This document shows positions 8,828-16,800 of a stretch of DNA of 64,000 nucleotides, one piece after another. Position 1 is the first letter of the stretch, and every line of letters begins with the position of its first letter. A program made the position numbers and the translations under genes. The stretch lies in contig NZ_LLZG01000391.1 in NCBI RefSeq assembly GCF_001509475.1, forward strand, positions 5,350 through 69,349, in the 5' to 3' direction. The notes below the pieces were generated by a model. It was not told the DNA's origin and made no database searches. It worked only from the letters and a program-made list of their open reading frames with translations. This DNA comes from Streptomyces regalis. Its GTDB lineage: Bacteria; Actinomycetota; Actinomycetes; Streptomycetales; Streptomycetaceae.

Positions 8828-9181
8828 TCACTTGCCCAGCGCCTGCTTGAGCTGGCTCTTGTTCATGTCCGAACGCCCGTGGATGTTGCGCTTCTTGGCC
8901 TCCTCGTACAGCTGGTCGTAGGTGGGGCCCTGGGAGCCCTTGCCCGACCGCTGGCCGCCCCGCTTGCCCGAGGACATGTCCTGGGTGGACGTGCGGCTGG
9001 CGGACTTGGACTCGCCGGACCGTGCGCGTTCCACGGGGGTCTGGGGGTGTCCCCCAGAAGACACAGCCACCGTCCGCGCCGCGATCTCCTTCGCACGCGA
9101 GGCGCTCTCGCCCCGGTCCTGGGCACTCTCCTTGATGTGCTCGTACTGGCGTTCCCGCTTGGGGCTCGAACCGCGTGGCAT
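8828..9181 (-). CDS. Basic, Ser/Arg-rich protein with Rho-N-like C-terminus (plasmid-stabilisation-protein type)
   Basis: The 117-residue product starts MPRGSSPKRERQYEHIKESA. It ends YDQLYEEAKKRNIHGRSDMN followed by KSQLKQALGK, an SAP/Rho-N-like helix-extension-helix often annotated in Streptomyces as plasmid stabilisation protein. ATG at 9181 is preceded by GAGAGGAG. The middle contains VSSGGHPQTP, encoded by a hairpin-forming insert (see the repeat at 9034-9068); from memory, related proteins run directly from RTV to ERARSGES. The insert is in frame and adds about 12 residues. A nucleic-acid binding role is inferred from the basic composition and C-terminal motif. Confidence 0.7.
   Translation of the reverse strand: MPRGSSPKRERQYEHIKESAQDRGESASRAKEIAARTVAVSSGGHPQTPVERARSGESKSASRTSTQDMSSGKRGGQRSGKGSQGPTYDQLYEEAKKRNIHGRSDMNKSQLKQALGK
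9034..9068. repeat. REP-like hairpin element inserted in frame in a coding region
   Basis: A perfect hairpin TCTGGGGG-tgt-CCCCCAGA spans 9040-9058, flanked by further G and C runs. It sits inside the basic-protein gene, where it encodes a non-conserved insert on the minus strand. A similar sequence interrupts the PAP2 gene at 46911-46952, where the encoded peptide also contains SSGG. Such C/G-run palindromes are dispersed in Streptomyces genomes. Confidence 0.6.
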
Positions 9182-9230
9182 GTCGGGTCACTCCTCTCGC
9201 AGTCGGCGACCGAGTACCCACATTCCGGCG

Positions 9231-10340
9231 TCAGCTCTCCAGCCGCGCGACCCGGCCCTTCTCCCCCGCGGCCCAGCAGCCCAGGTCCGGCGTGCAGTCC
9301 ACGGTGTCGTACGAGCCGGTGTCGACGGTCCGCCAGGTGCGGCCACCGTCCGTCGTCACGTCGGTGCCGGTGGGGCCGACCGCGAGGGCGGCGGTACGGC
9401 TGTGCGGGAGCCAGGCGACGCCGGAGCGGTAGGCGGGCGGGGGCGTGGCGGCGGGCGGCCAGCTGTGGCCGCCGTCGGAGGTGCGTGCGGCGGCCTGCGG
9501 GGAGGCTTGCTCGGGGCGGTAGTCGCCACCGACCGCGAGGCCGTGCGTACGGTCGCGGAAGGCGAGCGCGAAGACGCCGCGGGCCGGGTCGCCCGCCGGG
9601 ATCGGCGCGTCGGCGGCCGTCCAGGTCAGCCCCCGGTCGGCGGAGTGCAGCACACGCGCGCGTGCGGCGCCGCCGGTGGCCAGCCAGACGTCCTTCGGCC
9701 CGGAGCTGACCAGGCACTGCCCGCTCGCCGCGAAGCCGGCCTCGCCCACCTGCGCGGCGGGCATCCCGTCGCTGGGCAGCACCTGCCAGGAGCGGCCGCC
9801 GTCGCTGGTCGACAGGATGCGGAACCGGCCGTCCACCGGGTCGCTCATCGCCAGGCCGTGGCGGCGGTCGAAGAAGGTGAGGCAGTCGTAGAAGGCCCGT
9901 GCGTCAGTGTTGCGGAAGGATTCGGTCCAGGTCGCGCCGCCGTCGTCCGTGCGGTACACGCGGGACGCCTCGCCCTCCCCGATGGCCAGCACCACGGCCC
10001 GGCGCGCGTCGAACGCCTCGATGTCCCGGAACTGCAGCTCGGCGGCGCCGGGCGGCGAGACGTTCCGCCAGGTCGCGCCGCCGTCGGTGGTACGCAGCAC
10101 GGTGCCCTCGGTTCCGGCCAGCCAGGCGGTGTGCCGGCTGACCGCGGACAGCCCGCGGAAGCGCACCTCGGGCGTGCCGCTGTCCTTGAGCTCCCAGTGC
10201 GGCTCCCGGCCCTTCGGCTCGTGCGCCTGCGCCTGCGCGGGTACGGCGGTCAGCGCTGCCAGCGCCGCCCCGCACGCCACCCCCGCGGCCATTGTCCGAA
10301 ACGTACGCCCCGACCGTCGCATGCTCCCCGAACGCCTCAT
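9231..10340 (-). CDS. Secreted YCF48/BNR-repeat beta-propeller protein
   Basis: The protein of about 369 residues starts MRRSGSMRRSGRTFRTMAAG, then has a hydrophobic signal segment (GVACGAALAALTAVPAQA) and a likely cleavage after AQA. The mature part holds repeated Asp-box/YCF48-type blades: TTDGGATWRNVS, RTDDGGATWTESF, STSDGGRSWQVLP, SADRGLTWTAAD, TSDGGHSWPPA and TTDGGRTWRTVD. These build a beta-propeller resembling Ycf48/photosystem assembly factors and sialidase-like exoproteins, but catalytic residues of a hydrolase are not evident. ATG at 10340 is chosen; a second MRRSGR start lies 18 bases downstream. The longer frame to 10469 lacks signal-like sequence. Its extracellular function is unknown. 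Confidence 0.8.
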   Translation of the reverse strand: MRRSGSMRRSGRTFRTMAAGVACGAALAALTAVPAQAQAHEPKGREPHWELKDSGTPEVRFRGLSAVSRHTAWLAGTEGTVLRTTDGGATWRNVSPPGAAELQFRDIEAFDARRAVVLAIGEGEASRVYRTDDGGATWTESFRNTDARAFYDCLTFFDRRHGLAMSDPVDGRFRILSTSDGGRSWQVLPSDGMPAAQVGEAGFAASGQCLVSSGPKDVWLATGGAARARVLHSADRGLTWTAADAPIPAGDPARGVFALAFRDRTHGLAVGGDYRPEQASPQAAARTSDGGHSWPPAATPPPAYRSGVAWLPHSRTAALAVGPTGTDVTTDGGRTWRTVDTGSYDTVDCTPDLGCWAAGEKGRVARLES

Positions 10341-10557
10341 GGCGGGCGAAGCTAGCCCACCACCCCGGTGTCGTCCAGATGGCCCCGATGACCACATGTG
10401 ACTTTCCCGGCACTGCCGGACGAACAAGCCACTCCCCTGCATGACGGCGGTGACAGAGGTCACTCGCATCCGGGGTGCACGGATTGGCTGATTCCGTCGT
10501 CTCTACCAGTGCCCGGTCTCGTCCGCCCGGAAGTTCGTCCAGCTGTCACAAGGGAGC

Positions 10558-10980
10558 ATGGCGTTGTCCACCGTAATCGAGCAGCCCGTTGAGGCCCGTC
10601 TCGTCGCCGCCGCGCCGCGGATGCCGAGCATTCCCGCGACCCTTCACTACGACCGGCGCGACCCGTTCGCCGTCCGCATGACCTTCCCGGCCCCGGCCAC
10701 CCTGGAGGGCGTGGAGGTCTGCTGGGCCTTCAGCCGCGAGCTTCTCGTGGCCGGCCTGGAGGGGCCCGAGGGGGACGGCGACGTGCGGGTGCGGCCGTAC
10801 GGCTTCGACCGTACGGTCCTGGAGTTCCATGCCCCCGAGGGCACGGCCGTCGTGCACATCCGCTCGGGCGAGGTTCGGCGGTTCCTCCAGGCGACCAGCG
10901 AGTTGGTGCCGCTCGGTCTGGAGCACCTTCAGCTCGATCTGGACCGCGATCTGGCGGAACTGATGCGGGACGCTTGCTGA
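10558..10980 (+). CDS. ssgD: SsgA-like sporulation/cell-division regulator (SsgD-like)
   Basis: The 140-residue protein has the SsgA-like protein (SALP) pattern: RMPSIPATLHYDRRDPFAVR, MTFPAPATLEGVEVCWAFSR, FDRTVLEFHAPEGTAVVHI and LGLEHLQLDLDRDLAELM. SALPs are actinomycete proteins that guide septum and spore-wall assembly. ATG at 10558 has AAGGGAG right upstream. The SsgD name is based on the sequence start (STVIEQPVEARLVAAAPRM) and on its position next to an ABC-F/UvrA-like pair, as I recall for S. coelicolor SCO6722. The family call is firm; the paralogue call is less so. A G/C-rich hairpin follows the gene. Confidence 0.8.
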   Translation: MALSTVIEQPVEARLVAAAPRMPSIPATLHYDRRDPFAVRMTFPAPATLEGVEVCWAFSRELLVAGLEGPEGDGDVRVRPYGFDRTVLEFHAPEGTAVVHIRSGEVRRFLQATSELVPLGLEHLQLDLDRDLAELMRDAC

Positions 10981-11019
10981 CGGGGGGTTCTCGCCTCCGC
11001 CGCCCCTACCCGTCCCATC

Positions 11020-11130
11020 CTGAAGGGGCTCCACCCCTTCCACCCCGCCAGGGGGCTGCCGCCCCCTGGACCCCCGCTTCGGCCCTGAACGGGCCTCGTC
11101 CTCAAACGCCGGACGGGCTGGGATGCACGG
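11020..11130. repeat. Dispersed Streptomyces intergenic repeat
   Basis: This stretch contains GGGGCTCCACCCC-like and CCAGGGGGC/GCCCCCTGG palindromes followed by CTCAAACGCCGGACGGGCTG. That last motif is one I recognise as the end of a very common intergenic repeat in Streptomyces chromosomes. It lies between the ssgD stop and the ABC-F promoter and carries no gene. Confidence 0.6.
11048..11069 (+). terminator. Hairpin terminator candidate after ssgD
   Basis: A perfect 9-bp stem CCAGGGGGC/GCCCCCTGG with a 4-base loop (TGCC) lies 68 bases after the ssgD stop. There is no T-run, which is common for Streptomyces terminators. It is also the central palindrome of the dispersed repeat. Confidence 0.5.
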
Positions 11131-11177
11131 ACCGGCGTCGAGATGGCGAGCCTAACCCTGCGCTCGTTTTAATTCCG

Positions 11178-11206
11178 TTGACAGCCCCGGGGCCCCCTTC
11201 TACCGT
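11178..11206 (+). promoter_or_regulatory. HrdB-type promoter of the ABC-F gene
   Basis: TTGACA at 11178-11183 and TACCGT at 11201-11206 are separated by exactly 17 bases, a near-consensus vegetative promoter. A transcript would begin near 11213, about 225 bases before the ABC-F start, giving a long leader. Confidence 0.65.
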
Positions 11207-11212
11207 TTACCA

Positions 11213-11436
11213 CGGTCCTGTTGCCGTCGATTGGAGAAGGACGTTGCTCGTCTGAGGTCCTGAGACACCGCGTCACACCTGAAGTGTGTGTGCGCCGCGT
11301 GCGACCTCGGCGTTCGAGCCGTCCTCCGGAGCAGGGCTTTTCTCATGCCCCTGAGCCCTCCGAGGCCTCCCCGTTGGTCGCCGGTGTCTCGATACGCGTT
11401 TGCCCTTGATCGCTTCGAGCATCCGCGGAGGCCCGT
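11213..11436 (+). promoter_or_regulatory. Long 5' leader of the ABC-F gene, possible ribosome-controlled attenuator
   Basis: Between the promoter and the ATG at 11437 lie about 220 untranslated bases. They contain a strong ribosome site GGAGAAGG at about 11232 followed by a minimal frame (TTG CTC GTC stop). They also contain a hairpin at about 11327-11364 with arms GGGCT and AGCCC extended by CGGA/TCCG, and a short open frame 11221-11409. Antibiotic-resistance ABC-F genes (for example vga(A) and several actinobacterial genes) are known to be induced by ribosome stalling in such leaders. Whether this one works so is inference from layout; the exact leader peptide is not clear. Confidence 0.45.
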
Positions 11437-13062
11437 ATGTCTACTTCCATCACCTGTACATCCCTCTCCTTCACCTGGCCCGACGGCACCTCCGTCTTCG
11501 AGGGCCTCGACGTCTCGTTCGGCCCGGGCAGGACCGGGCTCGTCGGCGTCAACGGGTCCGGGAAGTCGACCCTGTTGAAGCTCATCGCCGGTGAACTCGC
11601 CCCGGCCGACGGCGCCGTGCGCGTCGCGGGGGAGGTCGGCTACCTCCCGCAGAACGTCACCCTCGACACCGGCCTCAAGGTCGACGAGACCCTCGGCATC
11701 GCCACGCAGCGAGCCGCGCTGCACGCCATCGAGGCGGGCGACGTGGCCGAGGAGCACTTCGAGACCGTCGGCGACGACTGGGACGTCGAAGAACGGGCTC
11801 TCGCCACACTCGGTGAACTCGGGCTCGGCCACGTCGAGTTGGATCGGACGATCGGCGAGGTGTCGGGCGGCGAGTCGGTGCTGCTGCGGCTGGCCGCGCT
11901 GTTGCTGCGCCGCCCGGACGTCCTGCTGCTCGACGAGCCCACCAACAACCTCGACCTGTACGCACGCAGGCGGCTGAACGCGGCCGTCGCGGCCTGGCCG
12001 GGGGTGATGGTGGTGGTCAGCCACGACCGCGAACTCCTGGACCTCGTCGACCAGATCGCCGATCTGCGCTCCGGGGAGGTCACCTGGTACGGCGGCAACT
12101 ACTCCGCGTACGAGGAGGCGCTCGCCACCGAGCAGGAGGCGGCCGAGCGCATGGTGCGCGTCGCCGAGGCGGACTTCCGCAAGCAGAAGCGGGAACTGAC
12201 CGATGCCCAGGTCAAGTTGGCGCTGCGCAAGCGGTACGCCCAGAAGATGTACGACACCAAGCGCGAACCCCGGGCCGTCATGAAGCTGAAGAGCCGCGCG
12301 GCCCAGGTCTCCGCCGGCAAGCACCGCATCATGCACGAGGAGAAGCTCACCGAGGCCAAGGAGCGGCTCGACGAGGCGGTGGACGCCGTACGGGACGACG
12401 ACGAGATCCGCGTCGACCTGCCGTACACGGCCGTACCGCCGGGCCGTAACGTCCTCACGCTCATGGACCTGGAGTTGGCGTACGGCGCGCGCGTGACCGG
12501 CGGCTTCGATCTGCGCGGGCCGGAGCGGATCGCCCTCATCGGGCGCAACGGCTCGGGCAAGACGACGCTGCTGCGGACGATCGCCGGGGAGCTGGAGCCG
12601 GTGTCGGGCGCGGCGACGGCGCATGTCCCGCTCCGCTTCCTGCCGCAGCGGCTGGACGTGCTCGACGGCGAGTTGTCGGTCGCCGAGAACGTGGCCCGCT
12701 TCGCGCCGGGCGCCACCAACAACCGGGTCCGGGCACGCCTTGCCCGATTCCTGTTCCGGGGCGCCCGCGCCGACCAGAAGGCGGCCACGCTGTCCGGCGG
12801 CGAACGCTTCCGGGCGGCCCTGGCCGCGCTGATGCTGGCCGAGCCGGCACCGCAGTTGCTGATGCTGGACGAGCCGACGAACAACCTGGACATGGCGAGC
12901 GTACGGCAGCTCACCACGGCCCTGGAGTCGTACGAGGGGGCGCTGATCGTGGCCAGCCACGACCTGCCGTTCCTGGAGTCGATCGGCATCACCCGCTGGC
13001 TGATGTTGGAGGAGGGAGAACTGAAGGAAACCACGCCAGAAGCTGTCGGGTATCCCGCCTAG
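11437..13062 (+). CDS. ABC-F family ATP-binding protein
   Basis: The 541-residue protein has two ATP-binding cassettes and no membrane segments. Cassette 1 has Walker [10 protein letters not shown] (about 37-45), signature VSGGES and Walker [12 protein letters not shown]. Cassette 2 has [20 protein letters not shown] and [11 protein letters not shown]. Between them lies a charged linker (about 225-330) rich in Lys/Glu/Arg, as in ABC-F proteins, which bind the ribosomal E site and either assist translation or displace antibiotics. The last residues (after LKETTPE) may have been altered by the deletion that left a UvrA tail directly after the stop. Induction by ribosome-targeting antibiotics is plausible from the leader. 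Confidence 0.9.
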   Translation: MSTSITCTSLSFTWPDGTSVFEGLDVSFGPGRTGLVGVNGSGKSTLLKLIAGELAPADGAVRVAGEVGYLPQNVTLDTGLKVDETLGIATQRAALHAIEAGDVAEEHFETVGDDWDVEERALATLGELGLGHVELDRTIGEVSGGESVLLRLAALLLRRPDVLLLDEPTNNLDLYARRRLNAAVAAWPGVMVVVSHDRELLDLVDQIADLRSGEVTWYGGNYSAYEEALATEQEAAERMVRVAEADFRKQKRELTDAQVKLALRKRYAQKMYDTKREPRAVMKLKSRAAQVSAGKHRIMHEEKLTEAKERLDEAVDAVRDDDEIRVDLPYTAVPPGRNVLTLMDLELAYGARVTGGFDLRGPERIALIGRNGSGKTTLLRTIAGELEPVSGAATAHVPLRFLPQRLDVLDGELSVAENVARFAPGATNNRVRARLARFLFRGARADQKAATLSGGERFRAALAALMLAEPAPQLLMLDEPTNNLDMASVRQLTTALESYEGALIVASHDLPFLESIGITRWLMLEEGELKETTPEAVGYPA

Positions 13063-13227
13063 CTTCGAGCACGACCTGGACGTGGTCGCGCAGGCCGACT
13101 GGATCATCGACCTGGGGCCGGACGGGGGCCGGACGGCGGTCGGGTGATCTTCGAGGGAACGCCACGCCAGCTCCTCGAAGCGCACGGCTCCTTCACCGCC
13201 GAGCATCTCAGGAGGGCCACAGCCTGA
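13061..13227 (+). pseudogene. C-terminal tail of a UvrA-like (excinuclease A paralogue) gene
   Basis: Overlapping the ABC-F stop in another frame, the sequence reads [20 protein letters not shown] and DGGR. After a frameshift near 13132 it continues [20 protein letters not shown] and AEHLRRATA, ending in TGA at 13225-13227. This is the extreme C-terminus of UvrA-like proteins ([18 protein letters not shown], GTPxxL). The other 90% or more of the gene is absent. I recall S. coelicolor having a full UvrA-like gene beside the ABC-F gene, so this looks like a deletion scar. Confidence 0.8.
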
Positions 13228-13328
13228 TCACATGGGTTTTGCCCGCACAGGCTCGCCCTGCATGATGGCGGACCGGTGTCCTGTGCATGATGGGTGCCGA
13301 AACCTGCCACCGACCCGGAGATCCTCCC

Positions 13329-14105
13329 GTGCCCAGCAAGAAGGCCCTCATCCGCCGCCCGAGCCCGCGCCTCGCCGAAGGGCTGGTGACGCACATCGAG
13401 CGGGAGAAGGTCGACGTCGATCTCGCGGTCGAGCAGTGGGAGGCGTACGCGGAGGCCCTGCGCACGCACGGCTGGGAGACGATCGAGGTCGATCCGGCCG
13501 ACGACTGCCCCGACTCGGTGTTCGTCGAGGACACGGTCGTCATGTACAAGAACGTCGCACTGATCACCCGGCCCGGTGCCGAGGCCCGGCGCGACGAGAC
13601 CATCGGCGTCGAGGAGGCCGTGGCCTCGCTCGGCTGCTCCGTGAACTGGATCTGGGAGCCGGGCACGCTGGACGGCGGCGACGTGCTGAAGGTCGGCGAC
13701 ACGATCTACGTCGGTCGTGGGGGCCGTACCAACGCGGCGGGTGTCCAGCAGTTGCGGGCCGCTTTCGAGCCGCTGGGGGCGCGGGTCGTCACCGTGCCGG
13801 TGAGCAAGGTGCTGCACCTGAAGTCGGCGATCACGGCGCTGCCCGACGGAACGATCCTCGGACGTATCCCGCAGCTGGACGTGCCGTCGCTGTTCCCGCG
13901 CTTCCTGCCCGTGCCGGAGGAGTCCGGGGCGCATGTGGTGCTGCTGGGCGGCGGCAAACTGCTCATGGCCGCGAGCGCGCCGAAGACCGCGGAGCTGCTC
14001 GCCGACCTCGGCCATGAGCCCGTTCCGGTCGACATCAGCGAGTTCGAGAAGCTCGAAGGATGTGTGACATGTCTCTCGGTGCGGATGCGGGAACTGTATG
14101 CGTGA
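13329..14105 (+). CDS. Dimethylarginine dimethylaminohydrolase (DDAH) family enzyme
   Basis: The 258-residue protein hydrolyses methylated arginines to citrulline plus methylamines (family function). Visible features are the N-terminal KKALIRRPSPRLAEGL, the acidic DDCPDSVFVEDTVVM (substrate-binding FVEDT), EPGTLDGGDVLKVG, VSKVLHLKSAITALPDG with the catalytic His, and the C-terminal GCVTCLSVRMRELY with the nucleophilic Cys (about 248). GTG at 13329 is chosen because GGAG lies 8 bases upstream and the family starts here; an upstream ATG at 13287 would add an unrelated leader. A clear hairpin terminator follows. Confidence 0.88.
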   Translation: MPSKKALIRRPSPRLAEGLVTHIEREKVDVDLAVEQWEAYAEALRTHGWETIEVDPADDCPDSVFVEDTVVMYKNVALITRPGAEARRDETIGVEEAVASLGCSVNWIWEPGTLDGGDVLKVGDTIYVGRGGRTNAAGVQQLRAAFEPLGARVVTVPVSKVLHLKSAITALPDGTILGRIPQLDVPSLFPRFLPVPEESGAHVVLLGGGKLLMAASAPKTAELLADLGHEPVPVDISEFEKLEGCVTCLSVRMRELYA

Positions 14106-14128
14106 CCGACTGAACGGATCGCGTTCTC

Positions 14129-14156
14129 AGCCCCGGGACCTGCGGGTCCTGGGGCT
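14129..14156 (+). terminator. Terminator after the DDAH gene
   Basis: Arms AGCCCC-g-GGACC and GGTCC-t-GGGGCT pair around the loop TGCG, with a short TTT after the stem. It starts 24 bases after the DDAH stop. Confidence 0.75.
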
Positions 14157-14220
14157 TTGCGCATACCCGTGAAATCACGGCGTCACGGCGGCTGATCAGC
14201 AGTCTTTACACTGCCCTTAA

Positions 14221-14265
14221 CCTACGGCTTCGTAACCTACGGTTTCGTAGCCTACGATCCCGTAG
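14221..14265. promoter_or_regulatory. Three tandem 15-bp palindromic operators upstream of the acyl-ACP desaturase
   Basis: The 45 bases are three head-to-tail 15-bp units: CCTACGgcttCGTAA, CCTACGgtttCGTAG and CCTACGatccCGTAG. Each holds the inverted repeat TACG-N4-CGTA. They lie 61-105 bases before the GTG of the desaturase. Fatty-acid desaturase genes are commonly repressed by TetR-type lipid sensors, so this array is a likely binding platform for such a regulator; the regulator gene is not in the window next to it. Confidence 0.75.
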
Positions 14266-14325
14266 GTTCCCGGCAACCGCTTCGCCGGTGACATGCCCTG
14301 TGCTGTGCGTCCCCCTGGAGTTCCC

Positions 14326-15300
14326 GTGACGATCACTTCCCCTCACCTCGGCAGCCCTGCCGTCTGGACCGACGCCCGCCTGCTGTACGCGTTGGAGGAA
14401 GTGGTCGAGACCGAACTCAACCGCCATCTGCAGGTCGCCAAGGACTGGATGCCGCACGAGTACGTGCCGTGGACGGACGGCCGCAACTTCCCCGGCCTCT
14501 TCGAGGACGGTGAGGGCTGGGACAAGGAGCAGTCCAAGGTCACCGAGATCGGCCGTATCGCGCTCGTCGTGAACCTCCTGACCGAGGACAACCTCCCCAG
14601 CTACCACCACGAGATCGCCTCGCTCTTCGGCCGTGACGGCGCCTGGGGCACGTGGGTGCACCGCTGGACCGCCGAGGAGGGGCGGCACGGCATCGTGATG
14701 CGCGACTATCTGCTCACCTCGCGCGCGGTGGACCCGGACAAGCTGGAGCAGTTCCGCATGTCCCACATGAGCGAGGGCTTCGAGTCGGACAACCGGCACT
14801 CGATGCTGCACTCGGTCGCCTACGTCGCCTTCCAGGAGCTCGCGACGCGCATCTCGCACCGCAACACCGGGCACCAGTCGGGCGACCCGATCTGCGACCG
14901 GATGCTGGCGCGCATCGCGACCGACGAGAACCTGCACATGGTCTTCTACCGGAACCTGCTGAAGGCCGCGTTCGAACTCGCCCCCGACCTGACGATGCAG
15001 GCGGTCCGGGACGTCGTCGTCAACTTCCGCATGCCCGGCCACGGCATCCCCGGCTTCGAGCGTGCCGCCGCCCAGATGGCCATCGGCGAGGTCTACAACC
15101 TGCGCATCCACCACGACGACGTCCTCCAGCCCGTCCTCCGCTTCCTGAAGATCATGGAAATCGACGGCCTCGGCCCCGAGGGCCAGAAGGCCCAGGAGGA
15201 ACTGGGCCTGTTCATGGGCGGCCTGGACGCGGAGGCCCTGAAGTTCGACGAGAAGCTGGCGGCCCGGAAGGCCCGGATGGCGGCTCGGGCCGGGGGCTGA
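14326..15300 (+). CDS. Acyl-[ACP] desaturase (soluble di-iron)
   Basis: The 324-residue protein belongs to the plant-type stearoyl-ACP desaturase family, which inserts a cis double bond into acyl chains bound to ACP. The two E-x-x-H di-iron motifs are EEGRH (Glu118, His121) and DENLH (Glu201, His204). Other family features are EIGRIALVVNLLTEDNLPSY, WVHRWTAEEGRHG and FRMPGHGIPGF. GTG at 14326 follows CTGGAG with a 5-base gap; a longer frame from 14293 has no ribosome site. Likely role is membrane-lipid unsaturation. Expression is probably controlled by the triple palindrome just upstream. Confidence 0.9.
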   Translation: MTITSPHLGSPAVWTDARLLYALEEVVETELNRHLQVAKDWMPHEYVPWTDGRNFPGLFEDGEGWDKEQSKVTEIGRIALVVNLLTEDNLPSYHHEIASLFGRDGAWGTWVHRWTAEEGRHGIVMRDYLLTSRAVDPDKLEQFRMSHMSEGFESDNRHSMLHSVAYVAFQELATRISHRNTGHQSGDPICDRMLARIATDENLHMVFYRNLLKAAFELAPDLTMQAVRDVVVNFRMPGHGIPGFERAAAQMAIGEVYNLRIHHDDVLQPVLRFLKIMEIDGLGPEGQKAQEELGLFMGGLDAEALKFDEKLAARKARMAARAGG

Positions 15301-16120
15301 GGGTCGGGGTTGAGGGGCAGCGCTACGGGCCGAGGGGCGTGGGCTGAGGGGTGACGGCCGTGCGCCGGAACCGAGAGCCAGGCCCACCGGCCCAGGCACG
15401 CGCTCATGTGAAGAGGCCGGAGGTGCGGTCGGCTGACAGCCGCAACCCCGGACTGAGCACCAAGGACTGCGAGCCGACAGCCGAGGACTCAAGGCGAGAC
15501 AGGCCATGTCCAAGGCTGAGACCCGAGGACCGTGCACTGACAGCCGAAGGCCCAGAGACGACGGCCGAGGACCGGAGCCAAGGCCATGGAGACCGGAGCC
15601 AAGGCCATGGACCGACAGCCGCAACCCCGGACTGAACGCCAAGGACTGCGGACCGACAGCCGAGGACTCAGGCGAGACGGGCCGTGCCCAGGGCTGAGAC
15701 CCGAGGACCGCGGGCTGACGGCCGAGGGCCGAGAGGTGACGGCCGAGGGCCGAGGGCCAGGGGCACAAGGATCCAGCGCGCGGGCCGGGGATTTACGGCG
15801 CGACCCCCTGGCCGCCGGCCGGAGGCATACGGCGCGGGCTGTGGGCGCGAGTCTCCCGGCCCGGGGGCTCCGGCGCGCAGGGCTCGGGCCGTGGCTGCTG
15901 GGGCGGAGGGAAGACGGGCTGTTGGGGCTGATGGCGCGCCGACGGTCGGCGGCGTGCGAATGGCTCGGGGCAGGCTGACGGCTGGGTCGGCGGTTCACGT
16001 GCCGGCGCCCACGCGGTCGGCGGCTCGGACCAACAGTGCCCGCGACGAGGACCGCGACCCGCGTCTGTACGTCGCGCCAGGGGTACGGCCGCACTGGGCG
16101 ACGCGGGGCGAACGGGTCAC
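15301..16120. other. Gene-poor repetitive interval
   Basis: No convincing protein gene. All frames give Pro/Arg/Ser or Asp/Arg-rich low-complexity translations with many frame changes. The left half is made of degenerate repeats built on GACAGCCGAGG, GGCTGAGACCCGAGGACCG and GACCGGAGCCAAGGCC. The right half (15770-16120) is unique but shows no coding signal. Confidence 0.55.
15433..15748. repeat. Imperfect direct repeat of about 135 bp plus a 21-bp tandem
   Basis: A unit at about 15433-15570 (starting CTGACAGCCGCAACCCCGGA) returns at about 15612-15748 with roughly 85-90% identity by eye. Both contain the segments CCAAGGACTGC, CGACAGCCGAGGACTC and GCTGAGACCCGAGGACCG in the same order. Between the copies the 20-mer GACCGGAGCCAAGGCCATGG occurs twice with a 21-bp period (15570-15589 and 15591-15610). 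Confidence 0.75.
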
Positions 16121-16255
16121 ATGGATGCCGCGCCCACCCTGTGCGACTCCCCCATCGGCTACCGGCTCGCCCATGACCGGGCCGAGCGGACGGTGACCGT
16201 GGACATCACGCAGGCGCCCGAGGGCGTCCGTCGGTTCAGCGTGACGTACGCCTGA
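16121..16255 (+). pseudogene. Possible C-terminal fragment of an unknown enzyme
   Basis: ATG at 16121 to TGA at 16253 gives 44 residues, beginning MDAAPTLCDSPIGYRLAHDR and ending VRRFSVTYA. The content (alternating beta-strand like VTVDITQAPEG) resembles the end of a larger secreted or glycan-active protein more than a small ORF. No ribosome site is visible and the reading overlaps the 3' end of the WhiB-like gene on the other strand. The family is not identified. Confidence 0.3.
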
Positions 16256-16490
16256 GCTCCAGGCGTTCCTTCTCCGACAGGCCGCCCCAGACGCCGAAGC
16301 GTTCGTCGTTGTCGAGCGCGTACTCGAGGCAGGCGGAGCGGATCGGGCACAGGCCGCAGATCCGCTTCGCCTCCCGTACGGAGCTGCCCGGCTCGGGGAA
16401 GAAGAAGTCCGCCCCGGTCTGCGCGCACAACGCCTCCTGCTGCCAGTCCAGGTCGGGCGAGGTGATCGTTGCGATCGTTTCGAGGTGCAT
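16236..16490 (-). CDS. WhiB-like (Wbl) [4Fe-4S] transcription factor
   Basis: The 84-residue protein has the four cluster-binding cysteines at positions 22, 45, 48 and 54 (motif C-x22-C-x2-C-x5-C; CGLCPIRSAC) and the conserved turn FGVWGG, followed by a basic tail (LRRTSR). Wbl proteins are actinobacterial iron-sulfur regulators that bind the primary sigma factor. It is short, without the AT-hook of WblC/WhiB7, so it is not that paralogue. Start is the ATG at 16490 (MHLETIATI). Confidence 0.9.
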   Translation of the reverse strand: MHLETIATITSPDLDWQQEALCAQTGADFFFPEPGSSVREAKRICGLCPIRSACLEYALDNDERFGVWGGLSEKERLELRRTSR

Positions 16491-16800
16491 ACGCAGGATG
16501 GTGCCGGTCGGCGAAAAACGTTCGATCAACGCGGGATCAACGCCGCGCCGCAGGGCCTCCGGTCGACTCGATGGTCTCCCTCCCCGCGCGGCGGCGCACG
16601 GCGGCGCGCGGAAACGGGTGAAAAACATGGAGGTCCTCGTTGGGCACCCATTCCTCGCTGGGCACCCATGGTGACCGCGGCCGTCGCCGCAGTCGGCGGC
16701 AGCGCTCCGGCAGCGCTTGTCAGTGGGCGGTGCAAGACTCGGCAGAGCAGACAGCACAACGGACAAGGACACGGACAACGGGACCCTTCCGAGGAGGGCG

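Noticed and set aside
16120..16255. The WhiB-like gene overlapping a 44-residue ORF as a sense-antisense pair with regulatory meaning
   Set aside because: Overlap is only 20 bases at the two 3' ends and the short ORF lacks a ribosome site; a chance fragment is simpler.
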